From contig DAHUZP010000083.1 in NCBI GenBank assembly GCA_027306505.1, positions 1-64,000 on the forward strand: 64,000 bases of DNA, given 5' to 3'. The DNA is from Thermoplasmata archaeon (GTDB lineage Archaea; Thermoplasmatota; Thermoplasmata; Lutacidiplasmatales; UBA184). The position numbers and the translations under genes were made by a program. Each line of letters begins with the position of its first letter. Position 1 is the stretch's first letter. A model generated the notes under the pieces. The model had not been told where the DNA came from. It saw nothing but the letters and a program-made list of their open reading frames with translations, and did not search any database. Shown piece after piece: positions 1 through 7,531 of this stretch.

Positions 1-587
1 AGGACCAGGAAGAGGGCGACCAGGCTGTCCACCTCGCCGTGGATCGCCGAGACCCAGATCACCAGGGGATTGAGCAGCCAGGCCAGGACCGCATAGTTCG
101 CGGCTTTCGGCCTGCCCCTGTCCCTCAGGAGCTGGAACAGGGCGGCTCCTGCGCCCAGGTCCGCAAGGATCATCGGCAGTTTCCAGAGGAGGAGCACCAT
201 CGGCAGCGGGCTCACGGCCGGCATGAACCCTGTCGCGATGCTGACAGGGTCCATCTGGGGGGCAGCGAAGACGAAGGACTGCGGCGGAACGAAGCGGGAG
301 AGCAGGTCGAAGAGGGGATAGTTGAGCAGGGGCGCCAGAGGAGGATTGTAGAAGGGGTAGGGGAGGTATGGACTTCCCGAGAAGAGCATCCCCACCTCGC
401 TGAGGGCGAAGATGACCGTGTCCGGTGGCCAATCCGTCAGGGGAGCCAGGACCAGCCGGATGACGGCCCCGATCACGAGGGCCCAACGAAGAGTGCGGCA
501 CGCAGGATCTCGGGCGAAGCGTCGCAGCCCGACTACAAACTCTCCCCACCAGGCCAGAAGGAGCACCTGCACGGACAATGGACGCAT
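1..587 (-). CDS. GT-C type membrane glycosyltransferase (partial, 3' end outside window)
   Basis: I translated this from the minus strand; the ORF track lacks it because no stop lies inside the window. About 195 residues are visible, with hydrophobic stretches and an acidic loop (TDWPPD) after the first membrane segment, as in GT-C polyprenyl-phosphate-sugar-dependent mannosyltransferases. The stretch LLNPLVIWVSAIHGEVDSL resembles the 'NP..i..s..HGq.D' region of PIG-M/DUF2029-type enzymes. Such proteins move a sugar from a lipid-phosphate donor to a membrane-bound or surface acceptor. The start at 587 gives a protein that begins just before the first membrane segment. An in-frame ATG at 719 would add a 44-residue Ser/Glu-rich tail and cannot be excluded. 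It lies divergent to a GT2 gene, which fits a surface-glycan locus. The exact acceptor is unknown. Confidence 0.72.
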   Translation of the reverse strand, partial: MRPLSVQVLLLAWWGEFVVGLRRFARDPACRTLRWALVIGAVIRLVLAPLTDWPPDTVIFALSEVGMLFSGSPYLPYPFYNPPLAPLLNYPLFDLLSRFVPPQSFVFAAPQMDPVSIATGFMPAVSPLPMVLLLWKLPMILADLGAGAALFQLLRDRGRPKAANYAVLAWLLNPLVIWVSAIHGEVDSLVALFLV

Positions 588-849
588 GACCCTCGATGGA
601 GACCTCGGGGCCGCGGTCGTAGCGGGCCGTTCTGCCGTCGGCGCCGAGTCGCCCTTGGACTCGGAGTCCTCGGACGAGCGCTCCGTGAGCGGGCGCTCCG
701 AGTCCCCTGAGGCGCTCATGGACGGCCAGATCCCGGAGCGTCGCCGGAGGGCGACGGGGTCCACATGGCCCAAGCGCCCCCGCCTTCCCTGGGTGCCCCT
801 GCCCGCAGAAGCCTTGGCGTCACGGTTGCGGCCCAACTCCCGCCTTCGG

Positions 850-859
850 GTATATGTAC
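850..859 (+). promoter_or_regulatory. TATA-like box before the GT2 gene
   Basis: GTATATGTAC is an AT-rich island in GC-rich surroundings, about 30-38 bp before the ATG at 889. That is the spacing expected for a leaderless or short-leader archaeal transcript. The box is nearly symmetrical and could also fire towards the minus-strand GT-C gene. Confidence 0.5.
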
Positions 860-888
860 TACGAAGGCAACGGAAGAGGCAGAAAGCG

Positions 889-1827
889 ATGGCGCAGTCC
901 ACCGAGCCCTCGCAAACAACGGTCTCGGTGCTGGTGTGTGCCTACAACGAGGAGAGGAACATCGGTCCTCTGCTGGACGCCCTGCACTCCACGCCGACCG
1001 ACCCCACCTTCCGGATCCTCGAGATCCTGGTCGTGGCCAGCGGATGCACCGACCGAACCGTTCCCCTCGTGCAAGAGCGCCAGAAGCTCGACCCGCGGGT
1101 CCGCCTCATCCTCCAGCCGGTGCGCCGCGGCAAGGCGGCGGCGATGAAGACGGGCCTGGAGGCCGCTCAGGGTGACGTGGTCCTGGTGGAGAACGCCGAC
1201 ACGCTCCCCGCCCCCGGGGCGATCGAGAAGACCCTTCAGCCGTTCCAGGACCCTCGCGTGGGATTGGTCTGCACGCACCCGGTGCCGATGAACCGGGAGA
1301 AGAGCGTCACCTCCCACCTCTCCTGCCTGCTCTGGGACGTTCACGACGAGGTCTCGCGCCTCACGCCCAAGTCGGGCGAGGCGTTCGCGTTCCGCCGGAT
1401 CTCCATCCCGATCCCGGAGGACATCGAGGACGATGACACGTTCCTCGGCATGTACGTGGGCCGTCGTTCGGTGGAAAGCGTGTACGCCCGTGACGCGATC
1501 ATCTACAACCGGGCTCCCACCAATCCGCGGGACCTGCTGCACCAACGGCTTCGCATCAACCGGCAGATCCTGGGGCTCCGGGGCCGCTCGGGCTTCACCA
1601 CCTCGACCTGGACCCCGAGGCACATGGTCGGGGCGGTCGGGCGCTATCTTGCGAAGCACCCTTCGGAGCTGATGTGGGTCATCGCGATGGCCGTGCTGGA
1701 AGGCCTGGTCCGCGTGGGAGCGCTGGTCTCCAACACCTTCTCGGCCCAACCCCTCAAGGTGTGGACCCCGGTGGAGTCGACCAAGGCCGCGATCCGGGTC
1801 CCGTCACGCCCCGGTGGCATGTCGTGA
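889..1827 (+). CDS. Family 2 glycosyltransferase
   Basis: A 312-residue GT2 enzyme. The nucleotide-sugar-binding start (VSVLVCAYNEERN), the GCTDRT turn and a donor/metal-site region (VENADTLPAP, with NAD in place of a canonical DxD) follow in the expected order. One hydrophobic segment lies near the C-terminus (about residues 260-282), so the enzyme is probably membrane-associated. The track ORF starts at 412, but the first 159 residues are low-complexity and antisense to the neighbouring GT-C gene. I therefore chose ATG 889, which follows a TATA-like box. It probably adds a sugar to a lipid carrier or surface glycan; donor and acceptor are not determinable here. Confidence 0.85.
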   Translation: MAQSTEPSQTTVSVLVCAYNEERNIGPLLDALHSTPTDPTFRILEILVVASGCTDRTVPLVQERQKLDPRVRLILQPVRRGKAAAMKTGLEAAQGDVVLVENADTLPAPGAIEKTLQPFQDPRVGLVCTHPVPMNREKSVTSHLSCLLWDVHDEVSRLTPKSGEAFAFRRISIPIPEDIEDDDTFLGMYVGRRSVESVYARDAIIYNRAPTNPRDLLHQRLRINRQILGLRGRSGFTTSTWTPRHMVGAVGRYLAKHPSELMWVIAMAVLEGLVRVGALVSNTFSAQPLKVWTPVESTKAAIRVPSRPGGMS

Positions 1828-2119
1828 GCCGAGTGGGCCGGGTGAGGAGCTGCACCTCGACCTCGTAACCAGGAAGGGGGAACCTCCCCGGCAGTTCACG
1901 CGCCGGACGGACCCGGATCGCGCGGCAGCTCTCGATATCGGGGGGGCCCCGGTCCCAAGTAGCCCGAGGACCACCCCGACCGCGGCGGGTGCCGCCACGA
2001 TGCGACCCCGAGACCTCCTCCCCCCCGGCCCCCGAGACGTCGGAGGTGGCGAGAGCCGGGGTTCACGCACCGGCTGAGGTGGAGGACGACGAGGCGCCGA
2101 GGACCCTCGAGCGGAGCCG

Positions 2120-3522
2120 TGGAGGAACGGAGAGGCGACGTCCTCCCCCGATGCTCTCGTGGTCCTCATGGACGGTGTGCGCGCGGACGACCTCGATGCG
2201 CTGACCTCGGCCCCCGGCCGGCCATGCCCTCCTGCGCTCGCCCCCGCGACGAGCGGATGACCTTCGACAAGGCGACGACCCCCGCGCCTTGGACCTTGCC
2301 GGCGCGCGCCTCTCTCTTTACCCGGCATTACCCGTCGCAGCACGGGACGCATGCAACGGCCTCCCTCAAGCGGCTATCACCGTCCCTCACCCTCGCCGCC
2401 GAGCTGGCAAAGTCAGGGGATCGCCCGTGCTCGCTCTTGTGGAATGCGCTCCTCCGTCCAGCGACCGGCCCGGTGAACGGCTTCGACCAGGCCCACTGGG
2501 CGGAGTGGTGGGAGCCGTTCTTTCCGGCGATTCAGCTGGACGGACCCCTCAATGTGAGCGACGGGAGCCATGGCCTTGGCCGGAGCTACGGAGGAAGGCA
2601 CCGGTTGTGGGGAGCCCTCCGCTTCTTCCTGCCCCATTTGCTCCTGCGCCATCCGTTACTGGCGGACCTGGCCAATCGTGCTTTGAAGGGTCTCGCGTCC
2701 AGACCCCAGGCACGCTCCTCACCTTCCACCTGGATGGAAAGGACCTTCCGGTCCTTGGTAGGGTCGACACCCCTAGACCGACCTGGTTTCACCTTCATCA
2801 ACCGCTTCGACGCCCACGAGCCGTACTTCGATGATCCGGGAGATGCCCGGTCCCTGGGGAGCCGGTGGGACGCCGTGAAGCTGCCGCAGGAACGTGGGGA
2901 GTAACTGCGCGGTAGATGGTCCCCCAGCGAGGAGCAGACCGCCCGCATGAGGGGGTGGTACCGCGCCGCGGTGGCCTCCATGGACCGGCGGGTCGAGGTG
3001 CTCGTCCAGGCGCTGCCCGACACCGGACACTGGGAGGACGCCCTGTTCACCCTCAATAGTGACCATGGCCGGGCCTTCACGGAGCACGGACGGCCGTACC
3101 ATGGTCTCAGGGTGGATGGGCCCGTGATACGGGTCCCCCTATGGCTCAAGAGCCCCAACGGAAGAGCAAAGCGAGGTCACGTCCGCGAGTCGTGGGTAGG
3201 TCTGATCGATGTCCACTCGACGACCTGCCAGGCGGCGAGCATGGCCCCCGCCCCGCACCAGGGCAGGGGCATCTTGTCGGAGGCGCGGCAGACCGGACCG
3301 GTCTTCGCCGTGTCCGATGGCGCGATCCGCAACTCCAAGGTGCGGAGCTGGGCCAGTGACGACGTCATGGACCTCTTCGACCCCATCTACGTGGCCGACC
3401 ATTGGGCCGTTACCAGGTGGGAGCTCGACTGCCGCTCCAACGCCTTCTCCACCTCGGCGGCCCCCTCGAAGGACCGGTCGGCTCCCCCGTCCCTGGGCGA
3501 GCCGACCCTCCAGGGCCCCTAG
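2120..3522 (+). pseudogene. Broken alkaline-phosphatase-superfamily (sulfatase-like) hydrolase
   Basis: Pieces of one sulfatase-like protein lie in two frames. The metal-binding start (VVLMDGVRADDL, near 2159-2194) is in frame 2. The nucleophile region (APWTLPARASLFT, then YPSQHG), a substrate-side stretch (FINRFDAHEPY) and the distal metal motif (LNSDHGRAF) are in frame 1. Frame 1 is itself interrupted by a TAA at 2902-2904 between tracks 2119-2904 and 2947-3522. At least one frameshift (about 2200-2260) and one nonsense codon therefore separate the active-site parts. The nucleophile position is Thr, not Cys/Ser, so an intact ancestor was more likely a phosphatase or phosphotransferase than a formylglycine sulfatase. 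The 290 bp between this and the GT2 gene hold nothing convincing. Sequencing error at two places is the alternative. Confidence 0.75.
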
Positions 3523-3805
3523 CAACGGATGCAGGAGATCGGTCGAAAGATGGCTGCGACGGGCGCCTCGGGAATCCCCCAAGATGTGCATGAGCGGCTC
3601 GCCGGTTGGGGCTCCGTTTGAGCGCGGTGGGTGAAGCGAAGGTCCTCCGTTCCGGCTGGAGACCGCCCACTGCCCTCCGACAGAGCCGTCTCATCCCACG
3701 CTGAGAGGTCGTTCAGCTGGCGGGGAAGACCCACGGGCGGGGTTCCATGAAGAGATGCGGGCTGGGCAGATGCTCGGTCAAAGGTTCGGGGGCGGTCCTT
3801 CACGG

Positions 3806-4111
3806 TCAGCCTCCCCAGCGGCCGAGCCTGAGAGGGTTCCCCAGCAGGGGGTGTCCGAGCAGCGGGGCCACCACCCAGATTCCGATCACGATCAGGATCA
3901 CGAGCAACCCCACGGCCGTCGCCGCGTGGGGTCCACCGGGCCGAGCGACGGCGGCTGAGGGCGACAAACCGGACGGAGAGCCCGCGGGAGTCCCGACGGG
4001 CGCGACCGCACGGTACCCGCAGGACGGGCAGGGCACGGAGGTGTCCGCCAGGATGCGTGGGGTCCCGCAGTTCTGACAGACCGAGCCGGAAGGGCGAAGC
4101 GAAGCCGGCAT
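3806..4111 (-). CDS. Small zinc-ribbon membrane protein
   Basis: A predicted 101-residue protein. A zinc ribbon near the N-terminus (CQNCG, then CPSCG after 13 residues) is followed by a Pro/Gly/Ser-rich linker and one strong membrane segment (VGLLVILIVIGIWVV) close to the C-terminus. The track ORF starts at 4483, but its upstream part is Pro/Ser-rich and not protein-like. ATG 4111 starts just before the ribbon. I do not recognise a named family. The same architecture (zinc ribbon plus membrane segment) recurs in this window at 29054 and 63486. About 280 bp between its stop and the broken sulfatase hold nothing visible. Confidence 0.55.
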   Translation of the reverse strand: MPASLRPSGSVCQNCGTPRILADTSVPCPSCGYRAVAPVGTPAGSPSGLSPSAAVARPGGPHAATAVGLLVILIVIGIWVVAPLLGHPLLGNPLRLGRWGG

Positions 4112-4912
4112 CGAGAGGACCCCGAGAACCCCAGGCGCGTGCGGAGGGAAAAACCCTCGTGCATCCCGAAGGGCTGGTGCGCAGAGGAAGGGCGGTGAGG
4201 GGCCGGACCGAGGGGGCTTCCCCGGGATCCACGACCTCGAAGTCCACGACGACCACCATGGCTCATCCGTTGGAGGCCCCCTCCCGTCGGGGTCGATGGG
4301 CGCCCCGTGAACCTGGAGCCACCTCCCCCTTGGATTATCCAGCTCGGGGGGATTCCCCCGTCCGATGCCCCCAGAGCAGGGCCTGGAACTCGTCGACGAC
4401 GCGGTTGGCCCGTGAATCGTCGACGGTGGTCCGCTTGTTCGGGGCAGGGCGGTCGACGTAGGGCTTCCTGGCGACCCTTGCACCGAATCGTATCCCTCGC
4501 GAAGGGAGGGAGACGCGGTGCCGCGTGCGGCTCAGCGCACGGCGAGGATACGCCGGGGGGATTGATCCACGTCGCTCATGAACGGGCAGCGTCCGGCCAC
4601 CTCCATCGCAAGAGTTGGGACGGCGCTCAGGTCGCGCAAGCGGAGCCGAGAGGTGGGCGGGAACCCCATCTCCTAGGCCTCCCCGGTCCCGGAGGGTCGC
4701 CTTCGATGGGGAAGGGGACCTGAGGGCGACGGGCGTGCGTCGGGCACGGCGAGATGATTGGCGTGCCGGAGCCTGAGCGCCCCGCGGTGGGCCTGGGCGT
4801 CCCGCTCAAGCCCCTTGGGGAGCCCGAGCGTGGCCGGTCCTCTGGGGGCAAACGGTAGATGCGCGGGCAGTGCGCCCTGGTGAGGTGGTCCGGGTCGGTC
4901 CACGTTGAGGAG
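4112..4912 (-). other. Gene-poor stretch, possibly decayed coding sequence
   Basis: No ORF here looks like a protein in composition or family. One short minus-strand segment around 4380-4470 reads like real protein (PYVDRPAPNKRTTVDDSRAN and onwards to VVDEFQALLWG) but breaks at a GGGGG run. It may be the remnant of a lost gene. No promoter, RNA gene or mobile-element feature was seen. Confidence 0.35.
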
Positions 4913-4956
4913 CCCATTCGACGGGACTTGAACCCGCTTCGGTAGCAGGCTACTCG
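4913..4956 (-). pseudogene. 3' fragment of a class II tRNA (Leu/Ser-like)
   Basis: Read on the minus strand, this holds a variable-arm hairpin (GTAGC-CT-GCTAC), a T-arm (GCGGG, loop TTCAAGT, CCCGT) and an acceptor 3' strand (CGAATGG). No matching 5' half (D-arm, anticodon arm, 5' acceptor CCATTCG) lies just upstream; that space is AT-rich sequence before the tRNA-Gly gene. The long variable arm points to a Leu or Ser tRNA. Such lone 3' ends are typical of att sites left by integrative elements. A split (trans-spliced) tRNA half is a remote alternative. Confidence 0.55.
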
Positions 4957-4992
4957 ACAGGAAGGGTGCGCATAGGCACATGTTTATGCATA

Positions 4993-5066
4993 TGCGGCCT
5001 GCGGGATTTGAACCCGCGTCGATGGCTTGGCAAGCCACCGTTCTGACCAGGCTATACTAAGGCCGC
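4993..5066 (-). tRNA. tRNA-Gly (anticodon GCC)
   Basis: A complete cloverleaf on the minus strand: acceptor GCGGCCT pairing with AGGCCGC, anticodon stem GTGGC/GCCAT around the loop TTGCCAA (anticodon GCC), T-arm GCGGG-TTCAAAT-CCCGC, and discriminator A. No CCA is encoded. A TATA box lies 25-34 bp upstream at 5091-5100. No intron is visible. Confidence 0.95.
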
Positions 5067-5090
5067 GCGCTGCGCCCGAGGAAGGGAGCG

Positions 5091-5100
5091 GAATATAAAG
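5091..5100 (-). promoter_or_regulatory. TATA box of tRNA-Gly
   Basis: CTTTATATTC on the minus strand, 25-34 bp before G1 of the tRNA, at the usual archaeal box A distance. Confidence 0.75.
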
Positions 5101-5171
5101 TCGGACCCGGGGAGCAGGGTGTCTCCGAAGGGTCGCGCGGGGTTAAGAGGGGTGGTCCCGGTCGCCGCGGC

Positions 5172-5810
5172 GTGACCGTCTGGCAGCGCGAGGCGACTCG
5201 TCTGGTCCACCGGTCGGGGGTCTTCGAGGTCTACGAAGATGTGCTGGGCCTCCCGGGGGGCAAGCGGATGCTCTACACGCGCTTGGAGAGCCCCTCGTTC
5301 GCCACGGTCGTCCCGGTCACCGACCGGGGCGAGATCGTCTTCGTCGAACAGTATCGCCCACCCATCGGGGGGTACCTGTTGGAGCTCCCGGGCGGCATGA
5401 TCGAGCCCGGGGAGGACCCTCACGCGGCAGCCCTCCGTGAACTGGAGGAGGAGACCGGCCTTCGCGCGAAGGAGCTCTCACGCCTCGGCTGGTACTTTCC
5501 TTCCCCGCACCTTGGGCGCCACCGGGGACACCTCTTCCTCGCCAGGGATCTCAGTCAAGGAAAGCCCGCTCTCGACCTGGGAGAACGGCTCCGCCCGGTC
5601 CGATTGCCGATAGAACTGGCCTACGAGAGGCTGGAGAGCGGAGAGATCCATCAGTCCACCGCCATGCTTGCCCTCTTTCTCGCGAAACCCCTGCTCCGCC
5701 CGGACCCCCACAGGACGCACCGGTGGCCCCAGCGGATGGGAACGAAGCGAGGAGCGCGAAAGGCCCGTTCGGGACGGGGTCGCCCCCCCGGGGTCTGGGG
5801 TAGCCGATGA
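5172..5810 (+). CDS. Nudix hydrolase, ADP-ribose pyrophosphatase-like
   Basis: A 212-residue protein with a complete Nudix box (GMIEPGED...[10 protein letters not shown]-x5-E-x7-RE-x-x-EE-x-G), the catalytic Mg-binding helix. The preceding [17 protein letters not shown] is typical of ADP-ribose pyrophosphatases, which cleave ADP-ribose to AMP and ribose 5-phosphate. The substrate is inferred from this subfamily resemblance. The last 35 residues are a basic low-complexity tail not needed for the fold. Translation starts at GTG 5172. The stop overlaps the start of the next gene (ATGA), so the two are probably co-translated. Confidence 0.88.
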   Translation: MTVWQREATRLVHRSGVFEVYEDVLGLPGGKRMLYTRLESPSFATVVPVTDRGEIVFVEQYRPPIGGYLLELPGGMIEPGEDPHAAALRELEEETGLRAKELSRLGWYFPSPHLGRHRGHLFLARDLSQGKPALDLGERLRPVRLPIELAYERLESGEIHQSTAMLALFLAKPLLRPDPHRTHRWPQRMGTKRGARKARSGRGRPPGVWGSR

Positions 5811-6607
5811 CCGAGGTCCCGAGGCCCGCCCCGGCCCCAGGACGAGGACCCCTCCTGGAAGGGGAGCGGGTGCTCGTTCGTCGGAAGGAGGGGGAGAGCT
5901 ACCTCCTCGCTCTCCAGCGGGGCACGACCCTCATCGACGGGCTCGGCGTCATCGACCTCACCGCTGCGATCGGCGCGCCGGAGGGCGCCGAGGTCGAGAT
6001 CGCGGGTCGTCCCTCCCGGGTCTACCGCCCGAGCCTCCCTGACCTCGTATCTCAGATGCGGAGGCGGTCCCAGATCATCACCCCGAAGGACGCGGTGACC
6101 CTGGTGTACCTCGCCGGGGTCGTGCCCGGCTCGACGGTCTTGGAGGCCGGCTCGGGAAGCGGTGGCCTCACCCTCTTCCTGGCCGAGTTCGTGGGCCCTC
6201 AAGGGCACGTCGTCAGCTACGACCGCCGGCCCGAGCACCAGAAGGTCGCGAGGGACAACCTTCAACGCTCAGGGCTCGGGGACCGGGTGACCTTCCGGGA
6301 AAAGGACGTCCGTGAGGGTTTCGAGGAACAAGGGGTGGACGCGGTACTGCTCGACCTCCCCGAGCCCTGGGAGGTCCTCCATGCGGGGAGGGCGGCCCTC
6401 CGTCCCGGCGGGTATCTCGCGACCTACACGCCCACGTACAATCAGCTCGAGCGGAGCGTGCGCGCTCTGCGCGAGGAAGGCTTCCAGGAGGTCCGCTCCC
6501 TTGAGATGCTCGAACGGGGCCTTCACGTAGGGGAGGGGGGGACCCGACCGGAGTTCGACATGCTCGGGCACACCGGCTTCCTGGCCTCCGGCCGGAAGAT
6601 GGCCTGA
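5807..6607 (+). CDS. trmI: tRNA (adenine-N1)-methyltransferase, TrmI family
   Basis: A 266-residue class I SAM methyltransferase. An N-terminal beta-rich domain ends in the family signature [11 protein letters not shown]. The SAM-binding loop follows ([17 protein letters not shown]), then the acidic ribose contact (SYDRRPEH) and the catalytic LLDLPEPWE, close to the DxPxPW of TrmI. Archaeal TrmI makes m1A57/58 in the T-loop of tRNA, a heat-stabilising modification. Length fits the family. It overlaps the Nudix gene by 4 nt. Confidence 0.9.
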   Translation: MTEVPRPAPAPGRGPLLEGERVLVRRKEGESYLLALQRGTTLIDGLGVIDLTAAIGAPEGAEVEIAGRPSRVYRPSLPDLVSQMRRRSQIITPKDAVTLVYLAGVVPGSTVLEAGSGSGGLTLFLAEFVGPQGHVVSYDRRPEHQKVARDNLQRSGLGDRVTFREKDVREGFEEQGVDAVLLDLPEPWEVLHAGRAALRPGGYLATYTPTYNQLERSVRALREEGFQEVRSLEMLERGLHVGEGGTRPEFDMLGHTGFLASGRKMA

Positions 6608-6638
6608 CCGAAGGACGCCAGCGAGCGGGAGAGCGCCC

Positions 6639-7511
6639 TTGCCGATCACGTTCCTCTTCACGGCCGCCGCCGTGTTCGCCTTCCTGCCTACGGCGATCCT
6701 CCTCTTCGCCGTCCTGGACCGCTACGCCGCGCCCAAGGTCCCCAAGAGCCTCTTCGACGAGCGCAAGGTCTTCCTCACCTTCGCGGTGGGGATACCCCTG
6801 GGGATCGTCCTCGCCCTCATCTTCCTCGCGTACGCTCAATCGCTTTCCCCCACCACCGGTGGCGACGTGGGCGCGGCCTCGCTGTACTTCCTGCTGTTCA
6901 TCCTGGTCGCCGCCCTCCTCCGACGCGTCCTGGTCCGGACGAAGACGTTCGGCGGGATCCAAGGCGGTGACCCTCAGCTGGCCGTGCACACGTTCTCCTA
7001 CGGCGCGGTGAGCGGGGCCACCGTCGGCCTCGGGCTGTCACTGGAACAGCTCGACGCCTTCTTCCCGGGCGGCCACGTCCCCCCGCCCCAGTTCTTCCTC
7101 CTTCTCCTCGCGTTCTCCACGGACCTTCTCCTTCTGGAGGCCTGGGCCGGCCTCCGCTTCGGCCGTGCGATGCGGAAGGGGTTCTCCTGGCTGCCTCCCT
7201 GGTCGGTCCTCATCGGAGAGGCCCTGGGGCTCCTCGCGCTCAGCCCGATCTTCGCGGGGCTCCCCCAAGTGGGCAATGTGACCCTGGGGGTGCTCTTCGT
7301 CGCCGCCTGCTACGCGATCTATCGGGAGGAGCCGCGGGCGCTGCGACCGCTCCGCAAGGCGGCCGGCCTGCTCTTGGAAGGAAGAGCGGGGAGGTTCGGG
7401 CGTGGTGCCCAAGGACCCTCGCGGGAGAAGGGGTCCGAGGCGGCCCCGGTCGACACGACCACCGACGCGCCTCCAGATGAGGAGAGCACGGACGGCGAGC
7501 AGAACGCCTAA
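6639..7511 (+). CDS. Multispanning membrane protein of unknown function
   Basis: A 290-residue protein with about six or seven hydrophobic segments spread over residues 1-235, followed by a hydrophilic acidic tail (ending ESTDGEQNA). I could not assign a family; no catalytic motif such as EExxR or HExxH is evident. The start is TTG 6639, which places a hydrophobic helix directly at the N-terminus. It follows trmI by 31 bp on the same strand and may belong to the same transcript. It converges with acs, whose stop lies 20 bp away. Confidence 0.65.
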   Translation: MPITFLFTAAAVFAFLPTAILLFAVLDRYAAPKVPKSLFDERKVFLTFAVGIPLGIVLALIFLAYAQSLSPTTGGDVGAASLYFLLFILVAALLRRVLVRTKTFGGIQGGDPQLAVHTFSYGAVSGATVGLGLSLEQLDAFFPGGHVPPPQFFLLLLAFSTDLLLLEAWAGLRFGRAMRKGFSWLPPWSVLIGEALGLLALSPIFAGLPQVGNVTLGVLFVAACYAIYREEPRALRPLRKAAGLLLEGRAGRFGRGAQGPSREKGSEAAPVDTTTDAPPDEESTDGEQNA

Positions 7512-7531
7512 CGGACGGGCCCGGGATACCC

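Noticed and set aside
39-710. 223-codon plus-strand ORF at the left edge
   Set aside because: It is antisense to the GT-C gene, whose minus-strand reading gives hydrophobic helices and family-like sequence.
2902-2904. TAA as a recoded codon in the sulfatase-like gene
   Set aside because: A second lesion (frameshift) exists upstream and no recoding system is known for TAA in archaea; decay or error is simpler.
4913-4992. A complete second tRNA next to tRNA-Gly
   Set aside because: No D-arm, anticodon arm or 5' acceptor strand can be formed upstream of the class II 3' part.
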